Shown in pieces: positions 8,072-16,860 of a stretch of DNA of 51,937 nt. The notes below the pieces were generated by a model. It was not told where the DNA came from and made no database searches. It saw nothing but the letters and a program-made list of their open reading frames with translations. A program made the position numbers and the translations under genes. The DNA is from an uncultured Blautia sp. (GTDB taxonomy: Bacteria; Bacillota; Clostridia; Lachnospirales; Lachnospiraceae), in the NCBI GenBank assembly GCA_900541345.1, contig UQJE01000011.1, positions 1-51,937 on the forward strand, read 5' to 3'. Within the stretch, counting starts at the first letter, position 1; each line of letters starts with the position of its first letter.

Positions 8072-8893
8072 TTACTGTCTTTTCCTGCTTTCCTTCCCGG
8101 AAAGCTTATTGGATTTTTCACTGTTACTGTAAAAATGCTCCACAAAAGCCGCCATGCGCCTTCCCCAGAATTTCTCCAGAACTGCCATATCCTCCGCCTT
8201 TCTTCTGTCTTCTTTTAAAACGCTGCTTGTGGCAGAATCCGGGTGTATCCTGTGTTCCATAGAAGAAACCGGAATATAGACAAACTCCCCTTTTCTTTTG
8301 GAAAGCTCCTCCCAGGCCTGCCAGTCAATATTGCTGTCCATATTATTCCGGAAAGAAAATCCCGGAAGATTTTCCCTCACAAAAGTCACGGAAGGACAGC
8401 AGATTGGATTTCCAAACGAAAGAATCCTCCTTCGGACAAAACGGCTCTTCTGCAAAAATCGGATTCTCAAAGGAGAAAGCATAAGGCGTTTTATTTTAAG
8501 AAGACGATTATTCTGCACTGTGCATCCTTCTCTGAGCTCATTATAATCTGTAAAAGCAAGCAGAGGACGACAGCAGGTATTCAAAGCTGCCAGTACGTCC
8601 TCTGCATAAGTTTTATAATATCGGTCGTCCTGATGTGCCAGCGTCACAAGAGGCGTCTCTGCGCAGGAAAGCGCAAAATTCCAGTCTCCCGCAATCCCTT
8701 TTTCCCCTTTATTCACAAAAAGAGGAATCTGATACTTTTCTGCCAGAGAAATTACGGAAATCTCCGGTTCTGACGCAGACATCACAATCTTTGTGCGCAC
8801 TGTCTGAGAAAGAAGAGACTGAATGCAGTCCTCAAGATAGGGGCTGTTTCCGTAAGCGCAGATTACAAAGGTATGAGAATCTCTACTGTACAT
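8072..8893 (-). CDS. GT2-like glycosyltransferase
   Basis: From the chosen start the protein is 273 residues. It opens with HTFVICAYGNSPYLEDCIQSL, has MSASEPE in the place of the usual nucleotide-loop acid residues and AHQDDRYY near 85 as the DXD-type motif. The ATG at 8893 has GGAGGAAACA immediately upstream and overlaps the end of the DUF2304 gene by 11 nt; the longer frame to 8977 would add a Lys/Arg-rich stretch that is only the shadow of that gene's coiled coil. Probably part of the ABC-exported glycan pathway. Confidence 0.78.
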   Translation of the reverse strand: MYSRDSHTFVICAYGNSPYLEDCIQSLLSQTVRTKIVMSASEPEISVISLAEKYQIPLFVNKGEKGIAGDWNFALSCAETPLVTLAHQDDRYYKTYAEDVLAALNTCCRPLLAFTDYNELREGCTVQNNRLLKIKRLMLSPLRIRFLQKSRFVRRRILSFGNPICCPSVTFVRENLPGFSFRNNMDSNIDWQAWEELSKRKGEFVYIPVSSMEHRIHPDSATSSVLKEDRRKAEDMAVLEKFWGRRMAAFVEHFYSNSEKSNKLSGKESRKRQ

Positions 8894-9284
8894 CTGTTTC
8901 CTCCTTCGCCTCTTTCTTTTCCTCTTTTTCCTCCAATTTTTCCAGCCTTTTCTTGGAATCACTGGTGCGAAGAGCAATTTCCGCAGAAAGAACCGAGATT
9001 TTTTCTTCTAACTGAGACACGATAATGGAAAGCGTAAATACTTTTTCCAGCAAAAGAAAAATCACCACAAGAAATACAAAATTTGCCGGGGAAATAATTC
9101 CCAGCTTCTCTGTAAGCCAGTAGCAGGCTCCGGGGAAAACTCCCAGGATAAAAAGAATCACTGCAAAAACAACCCAGAAAATGGCATCCTGCATTTTCAC
9201 CTGAAATCTTCGGATTTTATAGAGAATCCATCCCCCTGTTGCAATCGATGCAAAAAAAAGAAGGATACGCATTATATCTGACAT
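8883..9284 (-). CDS. DUF2304 membrane protein
   Basis: A 133-residue protein with three predicted membrane helices (about 5-22, 34-56, 62-85) and a C-terminal Lys/Glu-rich coiled coil from about 90. The pattern, including FILGVFPG and the KVFTLSIIVSQLEEKI end, is that of DUF2304. These small proteins are regularly encoded next to DPM1-like glycosyltransferases, as here (the gene starts 3 nt after that one ends), and are thought to anchor or regulate them. No enzymatic residues are visible. Confidence 0.85.
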   Translation of the reverse strand: MSDIMRILLFFASIATGGWILYKIRRFQVKMQDAIFWVVFAVILFILGVFPGACYWLTEKLGIISPANFVFLVVIFLLLEKVFTLSIIVSQLEEKISVLSAEIALRTSDSKKRLEKLEEKEEKKEAKEETDVQ

Positions 9285-9287
9285 CTC

Positions 9288-9986
9288 TTACTCCTTTACT
9301 CTCTTTCGAAACCACTGAAACAGCACAATAGAAAACAACATTTTCATCATATACCAGGCAGAGCTTTTAAAATTCAGATAGCTGACGCCTGCCAGGCGCT
9401 CATTCATATCCACCTGAACCTCCCGGATCTTCACTCCGCAATTCAAAAGATACGCCAGGGTATCCGGCTCCGGACTGTAATGTATATCGTACCCAAAACG
9501 CTTAATCATTTTTTTATTAAAAAGACGCATTCCTGATGTAACGTCTCCAATATATGTTCCCCCTGTAGTAGCCCAGATTGCCGCTGTCAGAATCTGGCTT
9601 CCTATCATACGGGAATTCAATGGCTTTTTCTTTGTTTTAAATCGTGAACCAATGACAATATCACAGTCTGTGTTTTCCATCTCTTTTATCATATCCTCTA
9701 TAAAAGCAGGATCATGCTGGCCGTCCCCGTCAAGCTGAAGAACATGGTCATACCCATAATAATTGGCATAGCGCATTCCGCTTTTAATTGCTCCGGAAAG
9801 TCCTGTATTTACAGGAAGATCCATAAAGTTAAACTTTCTTCTTGCACACACCTTACGCGTATCGTCTGTAGAGCCGTCATTAATAATCACATAATCATAC
9901 TGGGGATAATTTTCAATCAGATTATCCACCACAGTCTCTATACATTCCGCCTCGTTATACGCCGGAATGATAATCAGTACTTTCAA
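9288..9986 (-). CDS. DPM1-like GT2 polyprenyl-phosphate glycosyltransferase
   Basis: A 232-residue GT-A enzyme with IPAYNEAECIETVV, INDGSTDDT (35-43) and LQLDGDGQHDP (about 85-95), matching the dolichol-phosphate-mannose synthase-like branch. Such enzymes move a sugar from an NDP donor to polyprenyl phosphate, producing a lipid-linked monosaccharide for a membrane glycosyltransferase acting outside the cell. The adjacent DUF2304 protein and the large DUF2142 membrane protein upstream would be the natural partners. No C-terminal membrane helices are obvious, which fits a need for the DUF2304 anchor. Confidence 0.88.
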   Translation of the reverse strand: MKVLIIIPAYNEAECIETVVDNLIENYPQYDYVIINDGSTDDTRKVCARRKFNFMDLPVNTGLSGAIKSGMRYANYYGYDHVLQLDGDGQHDPAFIEDMIKEMENTDCDIVIGSRFKTKKKPLNSRMIGSQILTAAIWATTGGTYIGDVTSGMRLFNKKMIKRFGYDIHYSPEPDTLAYLLNCGVKIREVQVDMNERLAGVSYLNFKSSAWYMMKMLFSIVLFQWFRKRVKE

Positions 9987-10009
9987 CTTTTTTCTCCTTT
10001 ATCTCTGTC

Positions 10010-12028
10010 CTATACCATCCCTGTCATTGCCGCAGCCTGCAGCACAAGCAAAATCTCTGTCACAAGAACCGTCATCCATATGGCAGCTCTCTGCTCCCTC
10101 TGAACATGTATCATTTTATTGCCTGCCAGAAGAAGAAACGCAGGCGCCAGCGGAAGAAAATATCTTCCCTGTATTCCCTGAATATAATTCAGATTATTCT
10201 TTGTATATCCAACAAGCATGGACAGAAAAATCAGTCCTGCAGACAGCACACAGGCTGCTGCCATACATATTTTCTGCTTTCTGTTTCCCACAAAACGGTC
10301 TTCCTCCATATTTGCAGCAAGAAGAAGTCCGCCCAGAAATACAACCGCAAAAAGCCAGCTCATTTCAAAATCAAGCCAGGAAAGAGCTCCGCCCAGAAAA
10401 CTGTGAAGGAAAAAATCCCCTCTCTTCATAAGCGTGTTCCAGTAAAGATACACGACCTTTAACGGGTGCGCGAGAAGATAAGGAATTGTATACATTCCGC
10501 TGCCATCTGCCGCCATATCTCCCGTCTGCAGAAAGCTCTGCATCACCGGCATAAACTTATAAATACAAAGAGCAAGAAGCACCACTGCCAGTACACCTGC
10601 AGTTATCATCCATTTTGCAGATATTTTTCTGGTTTTTTCCTGTTGATTTTTCTTTCCGGAATTTCTGCCGAAAACAAAAACAGTAAGAAGAAGCAGCGGC
10701 AGATAAACGCCTCCCTTTGTGGTCGCTGTAAACAACGCAAATATCCCAAGAAGCACAAACTCCCACTTTTTCGTCCTCTCCTCTTTTCCCATTCGCAGGC
10801 AAAGAGCAATAAAAACAAAAAAGCCGCCGTTTACAACTGCATCATAAGACGCGGATGCGCCCTGCTGAAGCGCAATGGGAAGAAGGGCCGTCATTCCCAG
10901 AAGATTTTTCCCGAAAGGAATGAGCCGGATCGCAGCCCAGGAAAGAAGCACAAAAGCAAGCAGATTAAAAATCCTGCCAAGCTGCAGTGTAAACATAGCA
11001 GAAAGCCCCAGCAGCCTTCCCAGACTGATCCCTGCTGCCGCCGGCATATATACAAATCCCGGAACGAGACTGGAGGCATCCTGATACGGTACTTCCATAA
11101 GCTCTGTATTCTCCGGCTCCGTAAATGTTTCCGTCATAAGAAGATAATGGGAATTTGTTTCCAGACCATTTGTAAGCATATCGCTCATTTCCACATCACA
11201 GACCCGCTTATAAATCGTGTATGGATTTTCTGTCTCCTCCACAAAAAGCATTCGATTGGAAAACTTATAAGCCGTGTCCAGATGGGTCTGTTCGTCCGGT
11301 ACGCTGCCCACTGTAAAAAGACACTGAAAAATCAGACCCAGAACAAGAGCCGCCGGAACAAAAAACTGTTCCACCGAAAACCCTCTCATAACGATCAGAT
11401 AAAAGCACATCGCCTCAAAAAAAAGAAGCGCCGCACATAAAAGGACATAAAGCCCCTTCAGGCATGTATTATCTCCATAATGAAGATAATAAATCACATT
11501 TGTACCGTCGCCCTTCTGGTTGTTAAAAGAATCCACAATTACATTTTTCTGATTCGCTGTAATATGAAAAGCAGTGGAATCTCCATTTTGAAGCTTCCAT
11601 GTAAGGCGCAGTTTTTTGTTCTCGGAACCCTTTAACGGCTCTTTTAATTCCATCTCCACTTTTTTCTGGATTCTGGAATTTAACACTTCTCCTGCAGGCT
11701 TCTCTTCTTCAAAATAAACTTCTCCTGTTTCTCCGTCCGCAAGAACCATAGAAAGCATAGCGCCTGCAGCCACATTTTTCCCGACACATTCTATACTTAT
11801 CTTTTTCAGTTCCGGAGTTTTGCAGGTAAATACCTCCGAAATTTCCGGCATTTCCCGGGAAAGCACAATTTCTCCCCTGTCCTTATGCTCTGTCATCATA
11901 GTATATTCCAGAGGTCTGTGAAGATTTTCCCGAATCTGCGCTTTATATACAAGAACACATACTGCTCCTGTTACCAGAAGCAGCATGAACATCTGAAAAA
12001 ATTGTATTTTACTTATCTTTCTTTCCAT
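10010..12028 (-). CDS. DUF2142 polytopic membrane protein, putative GT-C transferase
   Basis: A 672-residue protein with one N-terminal membrane helix (about 10-28), an extracytoplasmic domain of about 150 residues, then ten or more hydrophobic segments. The loop SVPDEQTHLDTAYKFSNRM is the hallmark of DUF2142 and places an Asp-Glu pair just outside the membrane, as in GT-C glycosyltransferases that use polyprenyl-phosphate sugars. With the DPM1-like enzyme immediately downstream it probably adds a side-chain sugar to the glycan outside the cell. The gene overlaps the preceding gene by 20 nt. The GT-C role is an inference. Confidence 0.82.
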   Translation of the reverse strand: MERKISKIQFFQMFMLLLVTGAVCVLVYKAQIRENLHRPLEYTMMTEHKDRGEIVLSREMPEISEVFTCKTPELKKISIECVGKNVAAGAMLSMVLADGETGEVYFEEEKPAGEVLNSRIQKKVEMELKEPLKGSENKKLRLTWKLQNGDSTAFHITANQKNVIVDSFNNQKGDGTNVIYYLHYGDNTCLKGLYVLLCAALLFFEAMCFYLIVMRGFSVEQFFVPAALVLGLIFQCLFTVGSVPDEQTHLDTAYKFSNRMLFVEETENPYTIYKRVCDVEMSDMLTNGLETNSHYLLMTETFTEPENTELMEVPYQDASSLVPGFVYMPAAAGISLGRLLGLSAMFTLQLGRIFNLLAFVLLSWAAIRLIPFGKNLLGMTALLPIALQQGASASYDAVVNGGFFVFIALCLRMGKEERTKKWEFVLLGIFALFTATTKGGVYLPLLLLTVFVFGRNSGKKNQQEKTRKISAKWMITAGVLAVVLLALCIYKFMPVMQSFLQTGDMAADGSGMYTIPYLLAHPLKVVYLYWNTLMKRGDFFLHSFLGGALSWLDFEMSWLFAVVFLGGLLLAANMEEDRFVGNRKQKICMAAACVLSAGLIFLSMLVGYTKNNLNYIQGIQGRYFLPLAPAFLLLAGNKMIHVQREQRAAIWMTVLVTEILLVLQAAAMTGMV

Positions 12029-13295
12029 ATTTTTCCGCTATTTCCACCAATTCTCTCGCTCTCGCCTCAAAAGAATATTTTTCTTTTATAAGAGGCCACT
12101 GAGCCAACACCTTTTCTTTCACACTGGCATAATCTGTCTCAAGAGTACGGATACACCTGTCAAAATCTTCTTTTGTTTCATAATAAAGAACTGCATCCGG
12201 AAAAATATTTCGCAATTCTTCGCATGAATCAGATATAACAGGAAGCCCACACGCCAGCGCATCAAAAATACGGTTATTTACAAACTGGTCATCCAACATA
12301 TCTTTCCAGTGGTCATTTAAAGTTGCTTTGGAAGCCCGGTAAACATCCGGAATCTTCTTGTTTTCAATCGAACCGCTCTGTATCAGATCCTTATGTTCCG
12401 GGAACATCGTTACCCAGCCTGTCCCCCATATTTTCAGAGGAAGTTTATCCTGAATCGCCCACAGTACGCACTGCCTTGCAATACCTCTTGTATTTCCGAT
12501 GAAAACAAAATCATTTTCGCAGACTTCTTCCTGCTCCTCTTTCGGATAAAAGAGCTCTGTGTCTGTACACTGCAAAAGGGGAATCACAGGAACCTTTACC
12601 TTATCTGCCATTTTCTGTGCGTAATATCTGGAGCAGATACAAACTACATCGTAAAGCTCATACTCTTCCTCTGTAATCATATCCGGATGGCTGATATTCC
12701 ACATAATATAAAGGCATTTTTTATTTCTCCTGTCCGGTCTGTAAAAATGACAGCCGCGAAGCACAAGAACCACATCTGCCTCTGTCTCGCAGTCCCAGTC
12801 CTCTTTCATATCGATCACTGTATAAATTCCAAGCCTGTCCAGATACCGTTTCAGACTTAATGCGTAAGCATAATCGCCCCATCGAACTTTTTTCGGTCCT
12901 TCCGGAGCCGGGCATTTAATAACCCACACAGGACGCTCTCCGGCAAGATGGCGGATTTCTGCCGCCCGTTTTCCCCAGTCATCCCGTCTTCTGAACTCCT
13001 GCTCCACATATTGTCTCAATTCCTCCGAAGCCTTCTCTCCTGCTTCTCTGTTTTTCTGAGCTTCCTTAAAAAGCTTATCCTGACTCTTTCCTGATGCCTT
13101 GAGACTATTATCCAGAAGCTGAAGCTTTCTGTCCAATTCCTGTATTTTTTTATCTATTTCCTGAAAATCTTTTTCCTGCTGCTCCCGAATTTTCTTATCC
13201 TGTACATCCTTCTCTTTAAATTTCTTATCAAGATAAACCCTGTCCGCAGGTATAATTTTTCTCAACTTCTTTTTAACAGCACTCCAAAAACGCAT
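12009..13295 (-). CDS. GT-B glycosyltransferase with N-terminal coiled coil
   Basis: Residues about 15-105 are an extended Lys/Glu/Gln coiled coil with repeated DKK and QE patterns. Residues 115-428 form a GT-B type enzyme of the CgeB/Glyco_trans_1_2 kind, with FIGNTRG near the middle and NNRIFDALACGLPVISD near 348 as the donor-binding signature. The ATG at 13295 has AAAGGGAGAAATT before it and is the first gene after a strong promoter at 13343-13371, so this gene opens the ABC-export transcript. A coiled coil fused to a glycosyltransferase may serve in scaffolding or chain-length control; that is a guess. Confidence 0.8.
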   Translation of the reverse strand: MRFWSAVKKKLRKIIPADRVYLDKKFKEKDVQDKKIREQQEKDFQEIDKKIQELDRKLQLLDNSLKASGKSQDKLFKEAQKNREAGEKASEELRQYVEQEFRRRDDWGKRAAEIRHLAGERPVWVIKCPAPEGPKKVRWGDYAYALSLKRYLDRLGIYTVIDMKEDWDCETEADVVLVLRGCHFYRPDRRNKKCLYIMWNISHPDMITEEEYELYDVVCICSRYYAQKMADKVKVPVIPLLQCTDTELFYPKEEQEEVCENDFVFIGNTRGIARQCVLWAIQDKLPLKIWGTGWVTMFPEHKDLIQSGSIENKKIPDVYRASKATLNDHWKDMLDDQFVNNRIFDALACGLPVISDSCEELRNIFPDAVLYYETKEDFDRCIRTLETDYASVKEKVLAQWPLIKEKYSFEARARELVEIAEKYGKKDK

Positions 13296-13342
13296 AATTT
13301 CTCCCTTTCACAAGTCCTCGTCCGGCTGATTTCACTGAATTC

Positions 13343-13371
13343 ATTATACTCAAAAGCAGGTTATAATACAA
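13343..13371 (-). promoter_or_regulatory. Sigma-A promoter of the ABC-export module
   Basis: On the minus strand TTGTAT and TATAAT are separated by exactly 17 nt, ending 48 nt before the start of the coiled-coil glycosyltransferase gene and just after the stop of cpsB. The -10 is full consensus. It implies that the 13.3-1.4 kb genes can be transcribed independently of the upstream capsule genes. Confidence 0.75.
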
Positions 13372-13377
13372 GTATTT

Positions 13378-14103
13378 TTAGACATAGCCTCCGTTAAGCA
13401 TGATTTCCGGATTGGAAGAAAGAAGACGCTGCATTTCCTTTGCCCCGATTTTCTTCTTTAAATAATCAGCGCACTCGCCAATACATGGTACTCTCCCTGT
13501 CGTATGGTGAGCATCACTCCCCACAAAATGCACCTGTCCTTCTTTTAATAATTTTGCACATAATCTCTTTGTGCTCCACCCATTATGTCCAATGATACTG
13601 CCTGCATTCACCTGAATATAGACTCCCAGATCCAGAAGTTTCCTGCGTAATTCTTTATTTTTTATTGCCTTATATCTCTCTGCATGAGCTATAATTGGCT
13701 GATACCCTCCAAGAATCAGCTCTTCACAATACTGCCATATCGTATCCTGTGAATCGTCCGGCAAAAATTCAAGAAGAACATACCTGGTATCTCCAATACA
13801 AAACAACTTTTCACTCTTCAGAAAAGACAGCATATTTTTCTGTCTGGCAAACTCGCAGCCCAGATAAAGCCTTATACCGATACTTTCGGAAATAACCATC
13901 TTTTTCAGTTTCTCAAACTGTGCCTGAATCTCATCTCTGGGAGTCTCAAAAAAACCCTTCCTGTAATGAGGCGTGAGAAGAACCGTTCTCACCCCCTGCC
14001 TGTACTCCATGCGCAGCATAGCAAGGGCTTCTCTCATATTCTCCGCTCCATCGTCCACTCCCGGCAAAATATGACAATGCACATCCACATAACCTGTTTC
14101 CAT
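13378..14103 (-). CDS. cpsB: Tyrosine-protein phosphatase, PHP type (CpsB/YwqE family)
   Basis: A PHP-domain phosphatase of 241 residues from the chosen start. All metal-binding blocks are visible: DVHCHILPGVDDG at the N-terminus, LLTPHYRKGFFE, the CEFA segment, IIAHAERY and GSDAHHTTGR. These enzymes remove phosphate from the tyrosine-rich tail of the CpsD kinase, here encoded about 2.8 kb upstream. The start at 14103 has AAAGGA 6 nt upstream; the earlier Met at 14130 lacks one. An intrinsic terminator separates it from the gene before it, so its expression may need read-through. Confidence 0.92.
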   Translation of the reverse strand: METGYVDVHCHILPGVDDGAENMREALAMLRMEYRQGVRTVLLTPHYRKGFFETPRDEIQAQFEKLKKMVISESIGIRLYLGCEFARQKNMLSFLKSEKLFCIGDTRYVLLEFLPDDSQDTIWQYCEELILGGYQPIIAHAERYKAIKNKELRRKLLDLGVYIQVNAGSIIGHNGWSTKRLCAKLLKEGQVHFVGSDAHHTTGRVPCIGECADYLKKKIGAKEMQRLLSSNPEIMLNGGYV

Positions 14104-14135
14104 ATCTCGTCCTTTCATCCCCGAATGCATATCTG

Positions 14136-14166
14136 AAAAAACCAGTACCTTCCCGGGTACTGGTTT
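14136..14166 (-). terminator. Intrinsic terminator inside the capsule operon, before cpsB
   Basis: AAACCAGTACC and GGTACTGGTTT form an 11-bp perfect stem with a 6-nt loop, followed on the minus strand by a U-run of about five. It ends only about 33 nt before the cpsB start, leaving no room for a normal promoter, so cpsB is either expressed by partial read-through or under antitermination control. Confidence 0.8.
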
Positions 14167-14198
14167 CCTGCCTTTTATTATTCGTCTGCTTCTCTTTC

Positions 14199-14855
14199 CT
14201 ATTTTTCGTCTGCCGGTTTTTCATCCCCGTCAAGGTTTGCCAAAACAGAGATTAGAGAAAAGTCTTCAATTTCAAACTCGATTGTCTGTTTCTCTACATC
14301 TACCTCTTCCGGCTCGATAAGATCCCAGATTTTTTTCTCTTTTTCATAGTACAGAATATTTACGTCTTTAATCTGTTCTGTAATAATCGGAATCTGGATT
14401 TTTACATCGTAATTGCCGTCCTCATTTTTCTCGATTTCTGCATTTTCCTCTTTTTCCAGAGACATGAAGCCAGTTAAGAAATCAAGGTTTTTCTCTTCGA
14501 TTTCCTTTAAAACCTTCTCCAGAGTTTCTTTCATTTCTTTTACTTCTTCTTCTGTTAAATTGCTGTCCTCTGCCTCCAGAGCCTCAATCATGGAATTCAG
14601 TTCTTCTTTAAACTCTTTCATTCCCTTTTTGCTCTCATTTATATCTTTAATAAGATCTGACAGCTCCTTATTTTCTCCCACAATCGTCTTAAATACTTCA
14701 GATTCCTCAATCTTATCTGTTACGAAATACTTTCCAACACTGTCTTCCACTACGGTTACCTTATCTGTGATACTTGGTCCTGCCCACACAGCCGCCGGGC
14801 TCATGAGCATTGCTGCTGTTATAATTCCTGCCATCACCTTTTTTGTTTTTCTCAT
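14199..14855 (-). CDS. Secreted helical protein of unknown function
   Basis: From the ATG at 14855 (preceded by AGGAGAGTGAAGG) the protein is 218 residues. It has a clear Sec signal peptide: Lys/Arg-rich start, hydrophobic core and probable cleavage after AVWA near residue 25. The mature part is acidic and largely helical (many Glu/Lys heptad-like stretches) and ends with a short beta-rich segment (NVLYYEKEKKIWDL, EFEIEDFSLISVL). No known catalytic motif is seen. It lies between the LCP ligase and the CpsB phosphatase, so an extracellular accessory role in capsule attachment or assembly is plausible but unproven. Confidence 0.7.
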   Translation of the reverse strand: MRKTKKVMAGIITAAMLMSPAAVWAGPSITDKVTVVEDSVGKYFVTDKIEESEVFKTIVGENKELSDLIKDINESKKGMKEFKEELNSMIEALEAEDSNLTEEEVKEMKETLEKVLKEIEEKNLDFLTGFMSLEKEENAEIEKNEDGNYDVKIQIPIITEQIKDVNILYYEKEKKIWDLIEPEEVDVEKQTIEFEIEDFSLISVLANLDGDEKPADEK

Positions 14856-14935
14856 TGCCTTCACTCTCCTTTTTAATACTCTTTGTATCATGCAATTTCC
14901 AGAAACATCTGCATACATATTCTGCAAGATTTCTG

Positions 14936-15934
14936 TTAATTACCTTCTTTATAAAAAATCTGGTGAACCAGCTCCTCAAGAGCGGCCTCGTCTACATGAT
15001 ATTCATCATAATACGCACCCTGCTCTCCCTCTCCCGGAAGGGTTGTCACAGACGGGGCGTTTTTTTCCGATGCAGTAAGAAGCTTTACAAATACATCGTT
15101 CCCCATATTTGTAACCATATATGGGAGCAGCCCCTCGTAGAGCTTTGTCATAAAAGAGGCATTCTCTTCATACTGCTCCTGGGCTTTTTTCATATACGCC
15201 TCCAGAAATGTCTTCTGCCTTTCCTGGCGCACAAGGGCACTCTGCTCTTTCTGAATATCACGGTAACGAAGAAACTGCTCCACATTATCCTTTGTCAGAG
15301 TAACACGTGCGCCTTCTGTAAATTCAGGATTTACTTCTGACAGGCTGTCATCCAGAACCGTAATTTCCACATTTCCCACAAGTTCTGTCATAGCAGGAAT
15401 GCCGTCCATATTTAAAGAACAGTACCCCTGAATGGGAATTCCACCCAAAAGATTGGAAACTGCCGTTTTCATAAGCTCACAGCTTTTATGCTTTCCATCT
15501 CCCTGTGCATATTGAAGATTAATATGATTTTTCATCATACCAAGACTTTTTCCTCCAACGGAAAAGGCCTCTATTTCTGTCATTGTATCTCGCGGAATGG
15601 AAACTGTGTTAATTTCGCCAGTTACACGATTCATGGAAAGAAGAAAAATAGCATCTGCCTGCCCTGCATTTCTGGCAGTGGCATCTTCTGCCTCGCCTTC
15701 TGTATCAACACCCATAAAAAGATAATTGCTTAAATGGTCGTTATATACAAACTCCGCTTCCCCTCTTTCTTCCTTTATCTCACCGGAAGAAATCGCTTCT
15801 CTGCCTTCCAGTCCCCTCTGATACTTCTTCCACATTCCTGCAGCAAATACAGCCGCCACTGCAAGAACTGCTATCCCTGTTAAAAGGACCGCTGCTTTTC
15901 TTTTTCTATATCTGCTTCTCTTTTTCGGCAACAC
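14936..15934 (-). CDS. LytR-CpsA-Psr (LCP) family glycopolymer ligase
   Basis: A 332-residue protein with a basic N-terminus, one membrane helix (about 14-32) and an extracellular LCP domain. LFMGVDTEG, ADAIFLLSMNRVTG and TVSIPRDTMTEI are the typical phosphate- and polyprenyl-binding elements, and FLRYRDIQKEQSALVRQERQ contributes the conserved arginines. LCP proteins transfer polyprenyl-pyrophosphate-linked glycans onto peptidoglycan. The position in the CpsC-CpsD-LCP-CpsB group indicates that the product is a wall-anchored capsule. The ATG at 15934 is 18 nt after the SGNH gene. Confidence 0.9.
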   Translation of the reverse strand: MLPKKRSRYRKRKAAVLLTGIAVLAVAAVFAAGMWKKYQRGLEGREAISSGEIKEERGEAEFVYNDHLSNYLFMGVDTEGEAEDATARNAGQADAIFLLSMNRVTGEINTVSIPRDTMTEIEAFSVGGKSLGMMKNHINLQYAQGDGKHKSCELMKTAVSNLLGGIPIQGYCSLNMDGIPAMTELVGNVEITVLDDSLSEVNPEFTEGARVTLTKDNVEQFLRYRDIQKEQSALVRQERQKTFLEAYMKKAQEQYEENASFMTKLYEGLLPYMVTNMGNDVFVKLLTASEKNAPSVTTLPGEGEQGAYYDEYHVDEAALEELVHQIFYKEGN

Positions 15935-15951
15935 AATCTTACACTTCCCGA

Positions 15952-16848
15952 TTATTTACTAATATATTTTAATTCCTCCAGTTTGGCAAATATTGCTTGC
16001 GCCATAGCTTCCTGCGCCTCATATCTGCCGGACGGATAAGAAGTTACTGCGGCAAGACTGATATAATGCTCTCCCCATTTTGCGCTTAAAGCTGCGTCAA
16101 GAGATGCAGAATCCACACTTCCGTCTAAAGGTCTTGTTCCAACTACAAGAAATTTGTCCTGACCGGAAAATGTTTTCAAAATATGTTCCTGCTGTTCTGC
16201 AAGCTCATTCGGATCGTGATTCCATCCGCCGTAATATCCCATAAAAATAATCGGGACACTGTTTACATCATCCCTTACAAGCTCTTCCTCTGTAAAATCA
16301 CGGATTCCTGTTTCTGTAACAGGAAGAGCAGCACCGTTTGCCCCCTGCTGATGACGGGAAATATAATCCTGAAGGACACTGTCCTCCACACCAGCTCGCT
16401 TCATCATGGAAAGAGTTCCTCCACCCTGAAGCGTTTTATTATACACAGGAATACTATATCCGTTCTCTTTCAGAATTTTCTGAAGAACTGCCATATAAGA
16501 ATATTTCTCTGTGTCATCCTGCGTCAGAAGATCGTCTCCCCAGAACGAAATCCCCTCCGGCTCTGCTTTTACTTCTTTTTCTGCAGGAGTAGGAGTCACA
16601 GAAATCTTAGCCTCTTCTTCACTCTGCACTTTTTCCTGAACTTCTTTTTCTATTTCTTTTTCTTTTTTTTCTGCTTCTTTCAGTGCTTTCTTATCTGTCT
16701 CCCGGGACTCCTCCGCCAATTTTTCCAGCTTCTGACGTTCCCTTCCTGTCTGCTGCCTGTTCCAGACAACGAGACCGCCCAGAGCAGCCACAAGTACAAC
16801 ACAAAGCAAAATCAAAAGTATGTTTGTAGCCTTACTGAATTTTTTCAC
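15952..16848 (-). CDS. Membrane-anchored extracellular SGNH/GDSL-like protein
   Basis: The 298-residue protein has an N-terminal membrane helix (8-29), a Lys/Glu coiled-coil stalk (about 33-80), a TPTP linker and an extracellular domain from about 100. That domain starts with ISFWGDDLL, in the position of the SGNH block I GDS motif, and contains FMGYYGGWNHD as a block III-like segment. If this is an SGNH enzyme, the nucleophile Ser is replaced by Asp106, so it may be inactive or act as a binding protein; alternatively the family is different. It is encoded between CpsD and the LCP ligase. A role in glycan O-acyl editing or attachment is inferred from context only. Confidence 0.6.
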   Translation of the reverse strand: MKKFSKATNILLILLCVVLVAALGGLVVWNRQQTGRERQKLEKLAEESRETDKKALKEAEKKEKEIEKEVQEKVQSEEEAKISVTPTPAEKEVKAEPEGISFWGDDLLTQDDTEKYSYMAVLQKILKENGYSIPVYNKTLQGGGTLSMMKRAGVEDSVLQDYISRHQQGANGAALPVTETGIRDFTEEELVRDDVNSVPIIFMGYYGGWNHDPNELAEQQEHILKTFSGQDKFLVVGTRPLDGSVDSASLDAALSAKWGEHYISLAAVTSYPSGRYEAQEAMAQAIFAKLEELKYISK

Positions 16849-16860
16849 CCTTATTTCCTC

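Noticed and set aside
10466..11440. 324-codon plus-strand ORF
   Set aside because: It is entirely the complement of the DUF2142 gene, with a Lys/Arg/His-rich composition typical of antisense shadows.
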